Shown: positions 24,301 to 39,300 of the stretch, piece after piece
How positions within the stretch are numbered: position 1 is the first letter of the stretch
Layout of the letters: every line of letters starts with the position of its first letter
Source of the DNA: Streblospio benedicti
Lineage: Eukaryota > Annelida > Polychaeta > Spionida > Spionidae
Length of the DNA stretch: 64,000 bases
Direction: 5' to 3'
Assembly: GCA_019095985.1 (NCBI GenBank)
Contig: CM032660.1
Location: 44,801,427-44,865,426 of the forward strand
Notes under the pieces: model-generated
Seen by the model: the letters and a program-made list of their open reading frames with translations, nothing else
What the model was told of the DNA's origin: nothing
Database searches by the model: none
Program-made: the position numbers and the translations under genes

Positions 24301-27300
24301 CATATACAGGAACCTTAACCAAATTACCTGGGTTTAGTAGTGTAACTCAGTCACTTTACCAGCGGAAACACCTGGATATTTATAAAACATACATGTACCT
24401 ATATTTGTGCACAAACTGCAACAATGTAACACATTTTCAAGGTTCAAAGCTTTCCCAAAGAGCGCTTTTCTAAGAACTATACAGAGCAACCTTTTCAACG
24501 GGTAAAAAGGAAGTGTATTTATATATATATATAGCATTTTGATGCTATCTAACATCACTAAGCCTAAATTTAAGGGGTATTTATGGCATTACGATTAATT
24601 TGCAAGACATTTTCCAGGATAGGTAAGAAAGTTATAATATGACACGGAATCAAATGAACTGTTGATGATCGTGCCCTGTAATCATACATGGCATTAACAT
24701 TACTAATAACATTTAACCTGCAGCACCATTTTCATGTTTTTGGTTTAAGCAATAAACTTGCCAAATCGAGAAACGATTGTGATATTTGACTTTCATCTCC
24801 TATCGGGCCCCCAGCCATGAGTATAAAACATCCGTGTACAGTATGTATTAGAACTTCTATAAACACTACACACGAGCAGCAGGACCTCCGATCAAGAACA
24901 CCTCTTATAAAGAGCGCATTTGCCATAATTCACACCTTTCATTGAGATTCATGTGCTTCGTTTCACAATGTTGCACTGTAAGATACTTTCAAGTGGGGAT
25001 TAATTGTTTCAGTAACTCCACCAAGTCAACTTATTAATGTCCTAACACGCCAAAAGGTGGGTTTATTTTGATTTTCTGAAAACAGACCACGGTTAATTTA
25101 CTGTCTCTCTATATATACGTGGAGTTAATTTAGAGGATCTACTTTACATATGCATCTTTTACAAAGTGTGCAATTACTTAATTTGTCATTTGCCATAATT
25201 CACACCTTTCATTGTGTTTCATTTGTATCCAAGATCATTTCACAGCGTTGCACTGTAAAATATTTTCACATGGGGATTAAAATTTCAATAGCCCCACCAA
25301 GAGGTAAATAAAGTCAACTTATTAACCCTCTTATTGCTTCCAGACGTTTAACGTGCATACCCCTTCAGTGCCGCGACCGGGAAATTATTTTGCATAAAAA
25401 AAACATCTTTGATGTTCACGGTTTTGACTGCAATTCGTGTTTATAAGAATTATTGCAGAGCCTAAAATAATAGGAATTTCAACATGCCAATTTGCGTACG
25501 TGCATAAAATCGCATGTAGTTACAGATTTTCACCATTAGGTGGTCATTTTACTTGATCTTCATGTTAAAAAAAATATCTAAACTAACATTGTAAGCAATC
25601 GCCGATTCGAATTTGACAGGCCGGCATCAGATTTTAAACTGCGTAGTATCACAACTTATACTAATCGTGGCAACATTTGGTTTCGGTTACAAACCAACCA
25701 CAGCATAAATCATCGTATTCTTATAATAACACACATTTACTCACAATATTTTGCTCCATAAACGCTTGCAAACATGACGATACTAAATGTCAGCCACTCA
25801 ACTTTCATCTTTGGGAAGTCCGATTGTAAGTGTCAATCGTTTCGTAAGACATATTACTTCTTCAACGTCCATACTTGATCAATAGTTTGTCAATCGCCTC
25901 TCTTGTCATCCAGATTATAAGATATAATTAGATGAGGCACGGGGAGACGAATAATACTAAGATTTTTGACCCAAAATATGAGAACCTGGTCAGCGGCCAT
26001 GACATTTCTTTACCTTGTGCAGAAAACTAGGTCGGGGATCGCTGATTGGTCAAAAACAGCGCACAGCCTCTATCAAGCGTGCGGCGTTATGTCAGATTTA
26101 TAAAGGCACTAACTATATCAAATCGAGGCTGATTGCATTGTAGCATAAATCAAATGCGTTTCACAGCGATTTGAGCCAAGAATACTATGTGACAAAGGTT
26201 GGGTTATATGGCTTTGAGAGTCTAGTTCTTCATTTTATTTCAGTGGTAATGTAAAGATGGTGAGAAGACGGTTCCATCCATATATCACATGCCGTGGTTT
26301 ATTGCAGACAAATAAGAGTATTTGAGGCTTCAAATTTGTAATGGAAAGTGTGTAATATATCGGCAAATAAACGTGCTTACAAATAAAATAGAAATATTAT
26401 CATAATCCTCTTTATTTCTCGGGAAATCAACATGGAAATGTAGAGTTCAGGCGTTTGTTGTTGTTAAAAACGTGAATATGAAACTTAAACTCCCCAGTAT
26501 TTTGACAGGAAACCACTCATCAAACATGACTGTTTTTTCCGTTTTGTGGTCGCTATATTGCGCCCACGGCACTGAGGGGTAATAAAACGTGTCGCAATAT
26601 TGCGACAGCGGCAATAAGAGGGTTAATGTGCTAACACGCCACCAGGTGGTTTATTAATTGTGGTGATGACAGCTGGAGATGACAAAAAAGAATGTTTAAG
26701 AGGGAAGCCTAATACATTTTCATCAATTAGGGGAAAAATTCTCATAGTCATGATTTTTACATCACTCATTTACAAAAAATAGCCCACCACATAAGCAATT
26801 TTATTTTTCAAAAAAAAATTTTTTTAAATAATTTTTAAACACAAAATGTTCAGAAATATAGGCATATCTTTAGGTACATAAATAGAAACAGTCAGCTAGA
26901 TGTTACTTCTGTAAATTCTGTGGTTCTTTCTTAGATTATTTATCAACGTCGCCCCAGCCTTCTTTTTTCATTTTGTGACCTTGTATTCAAGCAATTGATG
27001 AAAATTTTCTAACATCCATATTTGAGATTGTGTTTTCTTCTGTCATGAACGATATTACAATAGGTACAAGATTTTACCAAGTTTATGCCATAATCCAATG
27101 TTGTCAACCCATTTTTAAAGTGTTGACACAACAAAGATGTTTATTCCATTGATCGGATGATAACTGTATCTACCACTTCTCTTTATAAAATGTTAATTCA
27201 CCAGAAAACTATTTATGCAATTTTTTTTTAAATCTTCAAATATTATGAAATTAATACGCAGTAATACTGGCTGAAATGCTGAAATAAGGTCCGAGGTACA

Positions 27301-30300
27301 GTGAAACCTGTCTATGTAGGCACCTTTATATTTAGGAGACCCGTATTGTATGGACACATTTCTCTTCTCCAATTACTTCAATGCCATATTAAAAACCTCT
27401 CTATTCAGGACATCTGCCTTACATGGACAATTCTAATTTTTTACAAAGGTATCCACATGGGATAGGTTCTACTGTATTTCATTGTACTACTTAATCCCCA
27501 GACTATTTCACTTGAATAATACAGAAAAACCACAACAAGAGTGCAGTGAGGCATTAATAAAGTCTAATGGAGGGTACCAACATTTCAATGAATCACATAT
27601 GGATTTGTCTGATGATCTGTTGGGTTTGATAATTATCATCCTCCAATTTTTTTATTGCTCTTTACATACTAAAAAAAGTTAAAGTTATGTGCTTGTTCCT
27701 TGAATCAACTTATCATGATACATATAATTTTGTTATACTTTTTGATCAGTGTGATGTGATGTTTTCTGGAGCCTACCAAAAGTAGTCCGAATCTCCTTCA
27801 TGAATATTCACACACATAATGAACTACTAATGAGCTGTGGAAAGGCCATTTTGTAATATCTGCCATAAAAGCTAGAGTCATATTTGAAATTACTATTTTT
27901 CCATTAAAAGGATATATTTAAAAATTCTAAGGCTGGGGCGATTTAAAGAAATATCTCCTCTATACAAGAGATGTGTTTCTATCTAATGGCACACTATCAG
28001 TGGTTCAGTGTATGTACCTAAACATGTGGTCATTATTTCACAAAAAATGCCCTTTAAAAACATTTAAAAAAATATTTTCACTTCTGAAAAAAATTGAGAA
28101 AAATTCTTAAATCATGTTATACCAATGATTATGAAAACCATCTATATTAACTAAAAATTAGAAAAGTAAAAAAACGTTCTGGGCTTCCCCCTTAACTACA
28201 AATGACTGTTACTTCAAGAATTACAAGACCACACTTACGTTCAGTGGCAAAGCTTTACTCAATCAAATCTACAATATACCGAGGCCTGTTCAAGGGAAAA
28301 TTATGAATGTGTCTCTATAGTTTGATTAAATTTAAATAGTGACAGGGCACTGTTAATAAATACATAATCTTTCCGTTTGATATCATGAGAATCACATTAA
28401 GGTGGATAATCAAAATTGAATAACAGTCATTATCATCGGTGGAAGCAGTGGCGTAGTGGATAGCGTCTCCATCAAATGGATGTTTGCACGGGTTCGAACC
28501 CCGCTCGGGCTGAATCACATAATCGAAGTAAGTCTTGTTCCAATAAAACACATGCGGTTTGACATAATTAAATTGCGAAAAATGAAGTGTAGAAAGTAAC
28601 CGCGGGTGTGGATTGCAAAGTATTGCGAATTATCAATATGCGAAATATTTGCAATCATGCAAATAATATGCAATCACCCGCAAATCTGTGAAGTAGATCG
28701 CAAATCAAATATATAATTCGCAAATAAATCTCACAACCGCGAATGGGGTACACTAATTCGCAACTTGTACTGTATGTGTGCATTTTTAGGATGAGATTAC
28801 TTGCAGTGGTGAATGGTCAGTGAGTCACCTGAGCCTCCTGGTCAGCATGTGGTTATCCCTCGCAAGCCAGGCTCTGACGGCAGCCTGTGAGAGGTTCCTC
28901 TCGGGGGGCAGGCTGACTGTGGGGGGCAGCGGGGGGCTGCGGCAGCGCAGACAGAACAGCGCAGACTTCTTCTTGGTCTCAGAGCCGCTCTTGAACCTGA
29001 CCAGTAAGATGGAACATTCTAAAATGTGTCCAGTTGATCCTTGTTATGTGGTATAAAGCAGTGGGTCTCATGACTATTACACAATGTTATCACTTGCTTT
29101 TGTTACGAACACATCTGTTTAATATTGAAAAGAACCCTGTAGAGTTCGAATCGATAATAAATATACTTCAAATTTTATATTAGGTATGAACATTGAGTAA
29201 AAGAATCATGATCATGATTCTAAAATTAATTTCAACGATTACATTGTCTGTTCTTTTGAGTCATTATTTTTTGATGGCTTAGGGCTTAATGTAAATGGTT
29301 GCCCTCAAGCGAGGACATTTTAGAGGTTCAGCAGGGCATGTAGTCATCAGTAGTCATATGCCTGACTAGGCACCAAATGAATATATTTTTGATATATGCA
29401 TCTGGCTCGTGAACTTACTATTTGCTCGGGTACCAAGATTTTTCATCTAGGAACCAACGTGCCCAAATAGGCATCCACTTTTATAAGTTTACATTGAGCT
29501 CTGGAACTTTCAATGGTGAACTTGAAAGTTATCTAAGGCTCAAAAGATTGTGTAAAACTTAAAAACTATAGTCAAAATCTTGAGCATATGAAAATTCAAT
29601 GTTGCTTATTAAATTTATGTGATCAAAGCATTTGTAATGCATTCTTATTGATTAGTCAAAACATTGAGTTAACTTCACATGGAAGTGCATGGACTTTGAG
29701 GTGCACCTTTAACAATTTAGTGAGTGGGTTTTTATTATATATATATGTGCTTCGCAGTGCGTGCGGATACGTTTTCAAACTTCTTTCTCTCACAACTCTT
29801 TTTATATAAAAAGACGTGTGTGAGAGAGAGAAGTTTGAAAATGGATTTTCGTTTGCACATGTATGTTCATGGACATGAAAAGTGTTGATATTTTAAACCA
29901 GATTTTGCAGGTAGGACCTTGAAGTCGATGTCCAAGATATTTAACAAAAACAAATTAAAATTTGCATCTCATTTTAACACAATAAAATCTTAGATTGATT
30001 GACAATTTCCACAACTGTTGCCATTTTCAAAATCTCTCTGCACATGACAGGTCAATCTGCACGACTTCCGATACTGAAAATCGGGTCGTACACATGAGAG
30101 AATTGAAAGCCCCCCTTGTCCCTGTTCATGACCTGTCTCTGTCCCCGTATCTTGATCGCTTCCTTGATTGTTCTTATCCTCAAATCACTTTCCCTGTCCC
30201 TTTCCCAGTCCAATCAAGGAAGCGATCAAGATACGGGGACAGAGACAGGTCATGAACAGGGACAAGGGGGGCTTTCAACTCTCTCATGTGTACGACCCGA

Positions 30301-33300
30301 TTTTCAGTATCGGAAGTCATGCAGATTGACCTGTCATGCGCAGAGAGATTTTGAAAATGGCAACAGTAGTTGTTGAAACTGTCAATCAATGTAAGATTTT
30401 ATTGTGTTGTGTCAAGATGAACTTTGTAAATATAATTATCAAAGGGTTTAAACCCTACTTCCAAGCTAAATATTTATAAAAGTACTTTGATAGCTTTCAA
30501 CCTTTCACAAGGTTTTACTTGTCATTGTGATAAATATACAATGTATGTCAAATTCGAGCAGATGAATATTCAATATAGACGATCATTACATTAATTTCTA
30601 AGGATAACCACAGCAATGTGGAGGAGTGCGTCACCTGTCGGTGTTGTCCCTGAGCGTGTTGAGGACGTTCATGAAGCGCGAGCCGACCGGCGTGTCTGCC
30701 AGCTGAAACATCACCCATGGTATCAGGAGACATATAAACAACACCAAATAGAACTACAGCTAAACCTCGATATAACACGCCTCGATTTTGCGCGAATTTC
30801 TCTGTAACGCGGATTGACTGTGGACCACATTTATTTTATATTCTTATACGTGTATATCCTTATATAGGAAAATATTGTCAAAAATACCCTTTATGCAAGT
30901 TGTTCACCTTCGAGTCAGCCATAATGGCACACAAGGAAACTTGCTGCATGCATGTGCAATCATTTCCATGTTAAGGTCTGACACTATGCGATCTCGACCA
31001 ATGGCAGCGCAGCACATAATGCGCTTTCGGGGTTAACGCGGTTCTCGAAGTATGGACCCCAATGTCCACGTAAAATCGAGGTTTAGCTGTATGAGACTAG
31101 TCACTAACAATAATTCAAGCAGATCATGGTATAATTATCTCTACCAAAAACATTTATAAAGGAAAACCAAGGTCAAAACGATAATTACCAAAGAGGTTGA
31201 AGTGAATCAAAAATATCAACGTAAAATCATTCTACAAAAATTGGGGGAAAGCGAAAATTTCATTTCCACTTTTCAATTCATTTTTTAATAATGCTTACCA
31301 TTTCTGGTTCCTTTTTTTTTTTTTGGTCATAAATTTAAAATCAACGAGTACAGTTATTTAACCCTTTGTGAACGGATGCGCCCTTGAAGACGCATACGTT
31401 CTGTGCCGGCATACGGGAAATGAAATCACAAAATAAAAATATCGGCGAACAATGGTTTTTGACAGTGTGACGCCCAAGACAAAAACTATTTCTGGAGCCG
31501 CGAAAAATGGTTATGTGTGACGCCCAAGACAAAAACTTTTTCTGGAGCCGCGAAAAATGGTTATTTTTCTACATAAATTCACGTGTGCATTCAGAATTGT
31601 ATATGCTTTCTTATTTTTAGCCCATGGTAAGAGTATTATTGTTTTATTTTTCTAGAATTTGTTCGTAACATTGAGCTTGTCTTGCTCTCGGTTTGAAATG
31701 ACAGCTTGGAGTTCACAATTATAAAGATGTTTTTCTGTCACTTCCCGCCATCGTACAATAATGCCATTGCATCAGGCAATCATAAACAGCATAAATCAAA
31801 CAAAAATATATATCATATTGCTCACATTCAATGATATCCAATACGGAACCAGCTTCACAACTTTAATTTCATATGTTGACATTCCTTAAATGTCCAAAAA
31901 ACATGGTGTCAAGACTTTGTACATTTCAGAGTGAAATATTGTGAGATACACCTTGCAGAGGTAACTTTGCTTCGGTAGATCCTTATAAAATCGGTTTATG
32001 TGATATCCGCTGTGTGAATTCATGTTGGTTAGCATATTATATCCACAAAAATCAATTATTTACAATATTATTTAACTTTTCCTTGAATTCTTGACTAACA
32101 GCCATTGCAACCTGCAGCAAATAGTGGCATGCGCTCTCATTGGCTAAAATTAAATGCGGCTGTCAATCATAGACACGTGGGCGGCACTTTAGCCTTTATC
32201 AAACTCGCACCGTTTCGCAACATCAAATATAACATTGTTGATGATCTAGACTAAATGTTTAGCGATGATAAAAAAAGACTTGATGATGAATTCTGCACTA
32301 AAATCCCTTGTTATCATGGCTGTTATCTGGTATTTCTTGACCTTTATTTACTAATGACGTCATTAAAAAATCAAACCTCACTTGTTCTCACGCGTCTTAA
32401 ATGGCTGTTAGATGCGTAATTAATTGTTCTCCCAACGGATAATCAAATAATAGTAATTTAATTCTTATTTGCCACAAAATTTAGATAGGAATGTGTTGTT
32501 TATGCTCTTTCAGTTCTAGAGTATTATTATGGGGTCAAGGTCGCCAGAATTTCTCTATTAAAAGATGCTTTGATTTCTTGTCCCTTTTTTTTTTCCAGAA
32601 TTGCATAGATATATGCGTCTTCGAGGGCGCTCCCGGCGGCTAGGTAATATTGCTTTTCACATGGGCCGTCAACAAAGGGTTAAAAACTAATAACCATTAC
32701 TGTGATGTCTAAATAAATTCAATATATAATTTATATGCTATATAGCACATTATCTCATCTGAGGTCTGTATATTCTTGTGTGCTATTTGGTAATATTTCT
32801 AAATCTTTATTGAATTTTGTATGCTTTATTATAAATTTAGCAATAATGTATTTTCAATTCATTAGAATCCTCATCAGTTACATATATTGCCAAAAGTAAA
32901 ATGAATAATCTAACAGGAATATAATATATACATGTAACTAATGAGGATTCTAATGAGTGGGAAATGTGTTATTACTAAATTTGTAAGAAAGCATATAAAA
33001 CTCAATAAAAATAAAAATTTAGAAATATTACCAAATAGCACACAAGAATATACAAACCTAAATATATCGTCGTTTAAGGTTTCATTCAAGTAGAAGTTAC
33101 GACTCACCGGCCCACTGGCCAGGTGGCTCCACCTGTTGTTGACCCAGGGCATGATGTCAAGGTCGTAGTCCGAGTATTTGCTGCGAGACAGTGACAGGTT
33201 GAACACAGCCAGGTGCACCAGGTCCACCCTGTAACAGTGACACAATATCAAGTCATTTCTGTACTCAGGATAACCAAAATTAGTATTTATGGGGTCAACT

Positions 33301-36300
33301 TCTGTATTCCTTGGCGGAACAGTATAGCTCCATTCCAGTACTGGTAAAGGTGAGAGAAACTAACTTTATAGAACACTGGCAAAAAAGATTATGAAAATTC
33401 TGAACAACAAATATTCATATTTCAATTCTTTGAGCAAAAGGTTGACAGTGTTGAAAATCTTCACTGCTAAACTGCTTGATTCTTGATCAATATTTCAATC
33501 CATGTACGTTTTTGTGCAAATTTCGACTGCATTCATCACAAATATATATTATACGCACTACAGTTATCTAAAATTTACAGCGACAAAGGTTCTCTCACAT
33601 TGTCAAAATATAAGCATTGAAATTTCCGTATTAATCACAATTATCTCAGAATGCAATACCATTTACAGTAGTTATTTGAAATTTACTGCCACAAAGGTTC
33701 TCTCATGTTGCAGAGACGCCAACCTGTATGAACTCTCATCTGTACTTACAATGACCTTAATAGTATTTTCAACAATGCCGATAATATTTTTTGATGCAAA
33801 TTGCGTTCAACTAGCACAATCATTTTATTTGAATATTTTAATTTTTTTAAACACATGGCTTACAGGGTTTTATGGATAAATTCAGGATAATTTTACAGAT
33901 ATTTTTACTTCATGGGTAATGGGGAAACTGATTTGCAATTTGAACATCAACAAACACAATTGAAAAGTTTGATGGTAAACTTTTGTTGGATCAATTTCAA
34001 TAGTATTCATATATGTGAATGATAGTATTCCACTTTTTAGGTTTCCAAATAGTACTAATCCTACCAAAATAGTATCACTGAGTCATTGTCAGAACCTGAT
34101 CATAGAGAATATAGAATAGAAAAGCAAAACATTAAAAAAAAAATTGAATAATACTGATCACAGGTTAACAAAATATTGAGGAAATACCGATATTACCAAC
34201 AATAAATACAGTAGAACCTTCAATTAAGACCATCTCTTTATTAAAACCACCTCTATAATAAGACCACTTTCACAGTCCCAAACCTTCATAACACTACCAA
34301 AATGAACCTCTGTATTGAGACCACCTAACACTGGTCCCAAAGGTGGTCCAAATAGCGAGGTTCTACTGTACAAAAAATTGTACAAAAAACATGAAATATT
34401 ACAAAGAGGGTAGCAAAAAGTGTTGGAACTAAAGCCTGGGGCGTGGAGCGGCACGTACCACGTGGAGTCGCACCGCACGAGCACCTCGCCGCCGCCGCTG
34501 TTACACACGCCGCACACCAGCAGGAAGTTGGTGTCGCCTAGCAACAGCGGCCGGTCCGGACGCACCGACAGGCACGCTGCAAGCAGACGCAGTCACAGTG
34601 TCAGCTGGCAGATTCGTCATCTGACTCGCTTTCTTACTAATACTGCAGGATTACGTGGTCATTGTCATATTTCACAGCTATAAACGCAGTATTTAGCTGT
34701 GATACAACCCGTTTAGTTTGGGGGGAAGTTGACCTCATATCCAACCAATCAAAAGGCCCACTGCCGAAATGTTCAGCAGGGAATTCAAACATCAAACGTA
34801 CAATCTCACTAGATAAGTTAGATAAGTAAGAACAACAGAGTATTGATTTTGCTTTTGTCGTATATTTAATATAAAAATTATTTTTCCACGTAAAAGCTAT
34901 AGCTTGGCCCACGGGTTGGTATGAACAATTACTTGTAAGCCAGTGTGAGTGATCAAGCCGAGAAAACCGACGATGGATACGTGGTATGCGAAATTCAGTT
35001 GCCCTGATCTTATCTTTATTTGCCCTTAAATAGGAGAAAAATCTTACTTGGCCATAGGACTGAAAAATACTTATCCTCATTAAAATTTACACATCCAAAT
35101 AAGAAAACTACATGTAAATTCAATTGAAACTGATGACTGGGTGACTGTGAGAGAACAGGACAAGTATTAAACTCAAAACTTTTATCTATCCTGACAACAG
35201 AGATACCCGTCTTGGACGATAGGACGGGCACTTATCTGTGGCCCTGTTTCATCTTTACTTATGCCTTAAGTAATTTCTGACCACGCAGACAAACAAACCT
35301 ATAGTTTGCAAATTCATGGAGTAACATTTTCTAGTGTAACTAAAAAAAAAAATGTGCTGAATATCGAAGTAAATATTATAGGATTGAAAAAATGCCATTT
35401 GCAAGTAAATATTTAATATGACGTAACCAACCAGAATATTAAAAATTACAATGTAGGTGCAACAAAAATTATACATAGTTACTACAAATTTTAGTTTGCT
35501 ATTCTGTACTATATTTCAGTTATCAGAGAAAGTGTTACTCCATGAACTTGTAAGCACATTAGTTGGTGTGGAACTGACCTTCATGGAACCACTGTTGGCA
35601 TCGCTGGCACTGCACCATCTTCACATACCATCTGCAACACAACATAACTCTACGTATTTGGTATGTAGCATATAGTTTCATTCGTAGATTTCTTGCTACA
35701 AGTAACTCAAAATTTTACCCGTCCTGACAACACAGATTGCCTAGAACGATAGGACGGCTATTTATCTGACACCCTGATCTTTCGGGTAAAACATGTAGGA
35801 GTATCTAACAATGCTGAAATTTATAGAAATAGATCATCAGTACTATATTTGCAGTACTTACTGTCCGGAGCCGCCACAGTAGCAGTAGCACTGCTCCTGG
35901 TTACTCGTGTGGGCCTCGTTCCAATGTAACGCCCTCAGCTGTCAATCAGAATGTAATGTTTATGTATATAAGTATGTTTTATATATTCTTCTAGAGTTAG
36001 TCTGAAAATAAATGTTTCTATTCTATATTCTATTCTAATTAAATAGACTGGTAATTCACAAGATAGAAATTCTTTTATTTTTTTACCTACTTTCACAATT
36101 CATTCTTAAACACATTCAAAATCTAATCTAACTGAGAACCCACATATAGGTCCAGGACTCGGATTGCCATCTAGCGGATCCATACGAGCAAATTGTATAA
36201 TTGTGATAAAGTAAAATATAGAAGAGAAGAAAAAACAAGAGGCTCTAGGAGAGCCTAAATCGCTCACCTGTACCATTGTAAATTCTTTTAGCAAAAAAGA

Positions 36301-39300
36301 GACAAAATTGCACTGTAACCTACACAGAACTTTAATTTTAAAAAATCAATTTGCATTATGACTAAAAGACTGACTGTACAAGAGACAAGGTTGCACTATG
36401 ACTTCTATCCATCTCCAGAATACTTTAAAAGTTTGCATTATGACAAACAGACTGACTACACTTTTACACTAAAAAGGTTTGATGGACCCCTGGGACGGGG
36501 TCAATTTTATTTTATCCCTAGGGACATGTATCAAATATGGAATGATGATCATTTAGACATACAACTTCCGTGAAAAAATGAAGAAATTTGAATGAAAAAT
36601 AAAGAAACTATTGTGCAAATATGAATTGTTGACAGACGGACGACCGACGACAAACGAAAGGTGATCACAAAAGCTCACCATGTCTACAAGTGAGCTAAAA
36701 ACTAGATAAAAATAATTCAAACAGTAAAAGTTAAGTGAACTAATTAAAAACTTGGGTTTTGTGGCCAGTGTTAACCAGTGAGGATTAATTTGAGAGCTTC
36801 AAGCCAGCATCACTAGTAACTCTTGCTAACACACTAATATTCATGAAAACCCACTCGTTCCATCAAGAAATCACAAATTTCTACCCAACAATATACATAT
36901 ATGGACTAGTGTTTAATCTTAACCCCGTTGTTTGGTTGATGAAAAGGACAACTGGCAAATTATTGCAATCTGGCAAACAGGTGGAAAAAATTGCCCGCTT
37001 GACAGTTCTGATCTTATAATAACAAGACTTGTAAATATTTTAAAAGTGCTCCATTTTTATAATAATATAATTTATTGTAAAAATAGATACTTTTTTTTTA
37101 TTAACTCCACATTCATGTCTGAGGAATGTTTAAGTACATTATTTAGGAGACTTTTACTTACATTGTATGAGATCACTTTCTTTGTTGATACTACAGGTTT
37201 CACTGAAAAAAAATATTGACAATTTTCAAATGTTATGACGTTTAATTTTAGTGGTCAAAATCATTTCGTCTCTACATTGGTATTGAAGTCATTAAGAAAT
37301 TTCAACAAACAAATACTTATATCTAACATTGAAACATTAAGCTTTAAATGTTAAAAAATAAACTGTTATCACAGCATTTTTACCATGCTTGCTAGAATAT
37401 TCTACAAAATCTGATCATGATTATTGGATTTGATATTATTATTTATTTCTTCTTACCTCTAGACACCTGTCTTTGGGATCCGACCTGAAATAGCAATATC
37501 TGCATTTTTTAATCTGCTTCATTTAATTAAACTGTTAACTCTTTATTGAACAATCATTCAAGGTACTATAAAATAAAAACATTGGCCCAGAATCAGGATT
37601 AGGTAGGAAAATGCTACTCGTCCTGCAAAAAAAGTACTCATCCTTCTAGCACAAACTCCATACCTGAATGTTGAATGAACCAGAATTTGCCACTCTTCAA
37701 AAGGACGAGTAGCTAAAACCTTTTACTCATCCTTCAAAAGATTTAACTAGTCAATACATTATGCTATGACAACATTTATTTTTGAAAAACCACACATTTT
37801 ATACCTAAGCAAATATTTTCGACCTTGTCTGTCAGACAGTCTTTTTCAAGCTGACGTCACACAGGATGACAGGATGTGACGTCGGGAAGTAGGTCAGTGT
37901 CGGGGGGGGGGGGGGCTGTCCCTGCGAGCCGCCTATGGTTTCAGAAGAGTGTCATATGCATGCGATAAGGTGTATGCACCCTCATCTCGGTTCATTGTCT
38001 TTTTCATTTTCCTTATCGCGATCGCTTCCCGGATCTGTCTATCTCTAGTGTTGGACTCACGACTGATGGGCTTCGTGTTGTCCCAATCAGGGATATGGTT
38101 CATATTGGCCATGTGATCTGTGATGGCGGATTTGTGCAAGTCACTTGCAGATGACAAACGGGTGGCTCTGATGCGTACTCCACTGTTAGTATGTTCTTCA
38201 ACATCCTTTTGATGTTCTGCCACACGAGTACCTAGTTTCCTCCCTGTTTCACCAATGTACACACTGTCACAGTTTCTGCACCCAGTCTTGTACACACAAC
38301 CACATATCTCTTTCGGCTTGATTTTATCCTTTGGGTGGACCAAAATGTTCCTTAGGGTCTTGTAAGGTTTACGACACTGACCTACTTCCCGACGTCACAT
38401 CCTGTCATCCTGTGTGACGTCAGCTTGAAAAAGACTGTCTGACAGACAAGGTTGAAAATATTTGCTTAGGTATAAAATGTGTGGTTTTTCAAAAATAAAT
38501 GTTGTCATAGCACAAAAGAAACCAAATGAATCTATTCCATTCTTTAGTCAATACATTGTAATATACTTTGAAAAATATATTAATACAATATCTTCATGCA
38601 CGTGCCCATGAAGACCTTTCTCTGAGTGAGAAAACTTATAAGAATTAGACAGCAAAATCAGATTACAAAATCTCGCGAGATAGCAAAACCTAAGACTAAA
38701 GCATGTGTAACAAATTTCATAACAAAGCGTTGAATACATATAGTGCATTTTCATCCTTACAAAACTATCACTTCAATGCAGACATAAAACAGAGTTATGG
38801 TGCAAACGTAAGATTCATTCCTTAAATGACAGAAGCAATTCTAAAGAATCAATAATTATAACATTACTAGCCATAGCTTCCATTCAACTTTCACAAATGC
38901 AAGTTATATCATCAAGCAAGAATTCTAAAGATTAAATTTAACACTAAGTAAAAAATCCAAAATAATAAATACCTCTTGTTTCTGCAAAATCAATAATTGA
39001 ATAAGCAATGAAATAAAAACATCCAATAAAAAACTTGATCTTTGAAATATTTGAATATCCAGAAACATATTTTTTTAGTCAGTTTATGATTTATATCAAA
39101 TGTGGATACAACACCTATTGTAGGTCTGATTCTGAACATTAACGATAGCAGTGACAACTTGGCCACTAGAAGCTTTGTTAGACTTGGTTCGGACCACTGC
39201 TTTATGTGTGTCAGTGACCTGCCGAATTCTCAACACTGTTCAATGTGGATATGAACATATTTTTCTTTATCTGAGGCTATTATCATATCATGACAGTGTT

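Noticed and set aside
28440-28520. Functional tRNA gene with perfect B box GGTTCGAACCC
   Set aside because: The acceptor stem does not pair and the sequence continues into a body and tail shared with another repeat, so a SINE head is more likely.
29995-30389. Two similar 69-86 residue frames read in opposite directions
   Set aside because: They are the same sequence read from the two arms of the inverted repeat; no evidence of coding.
24500-32700. CRISPR-like or regularly spaced array
   Set aside because: Repeats here are transposon ends and tandem duplications without regular unique spacers, and the DNA is from an animal.
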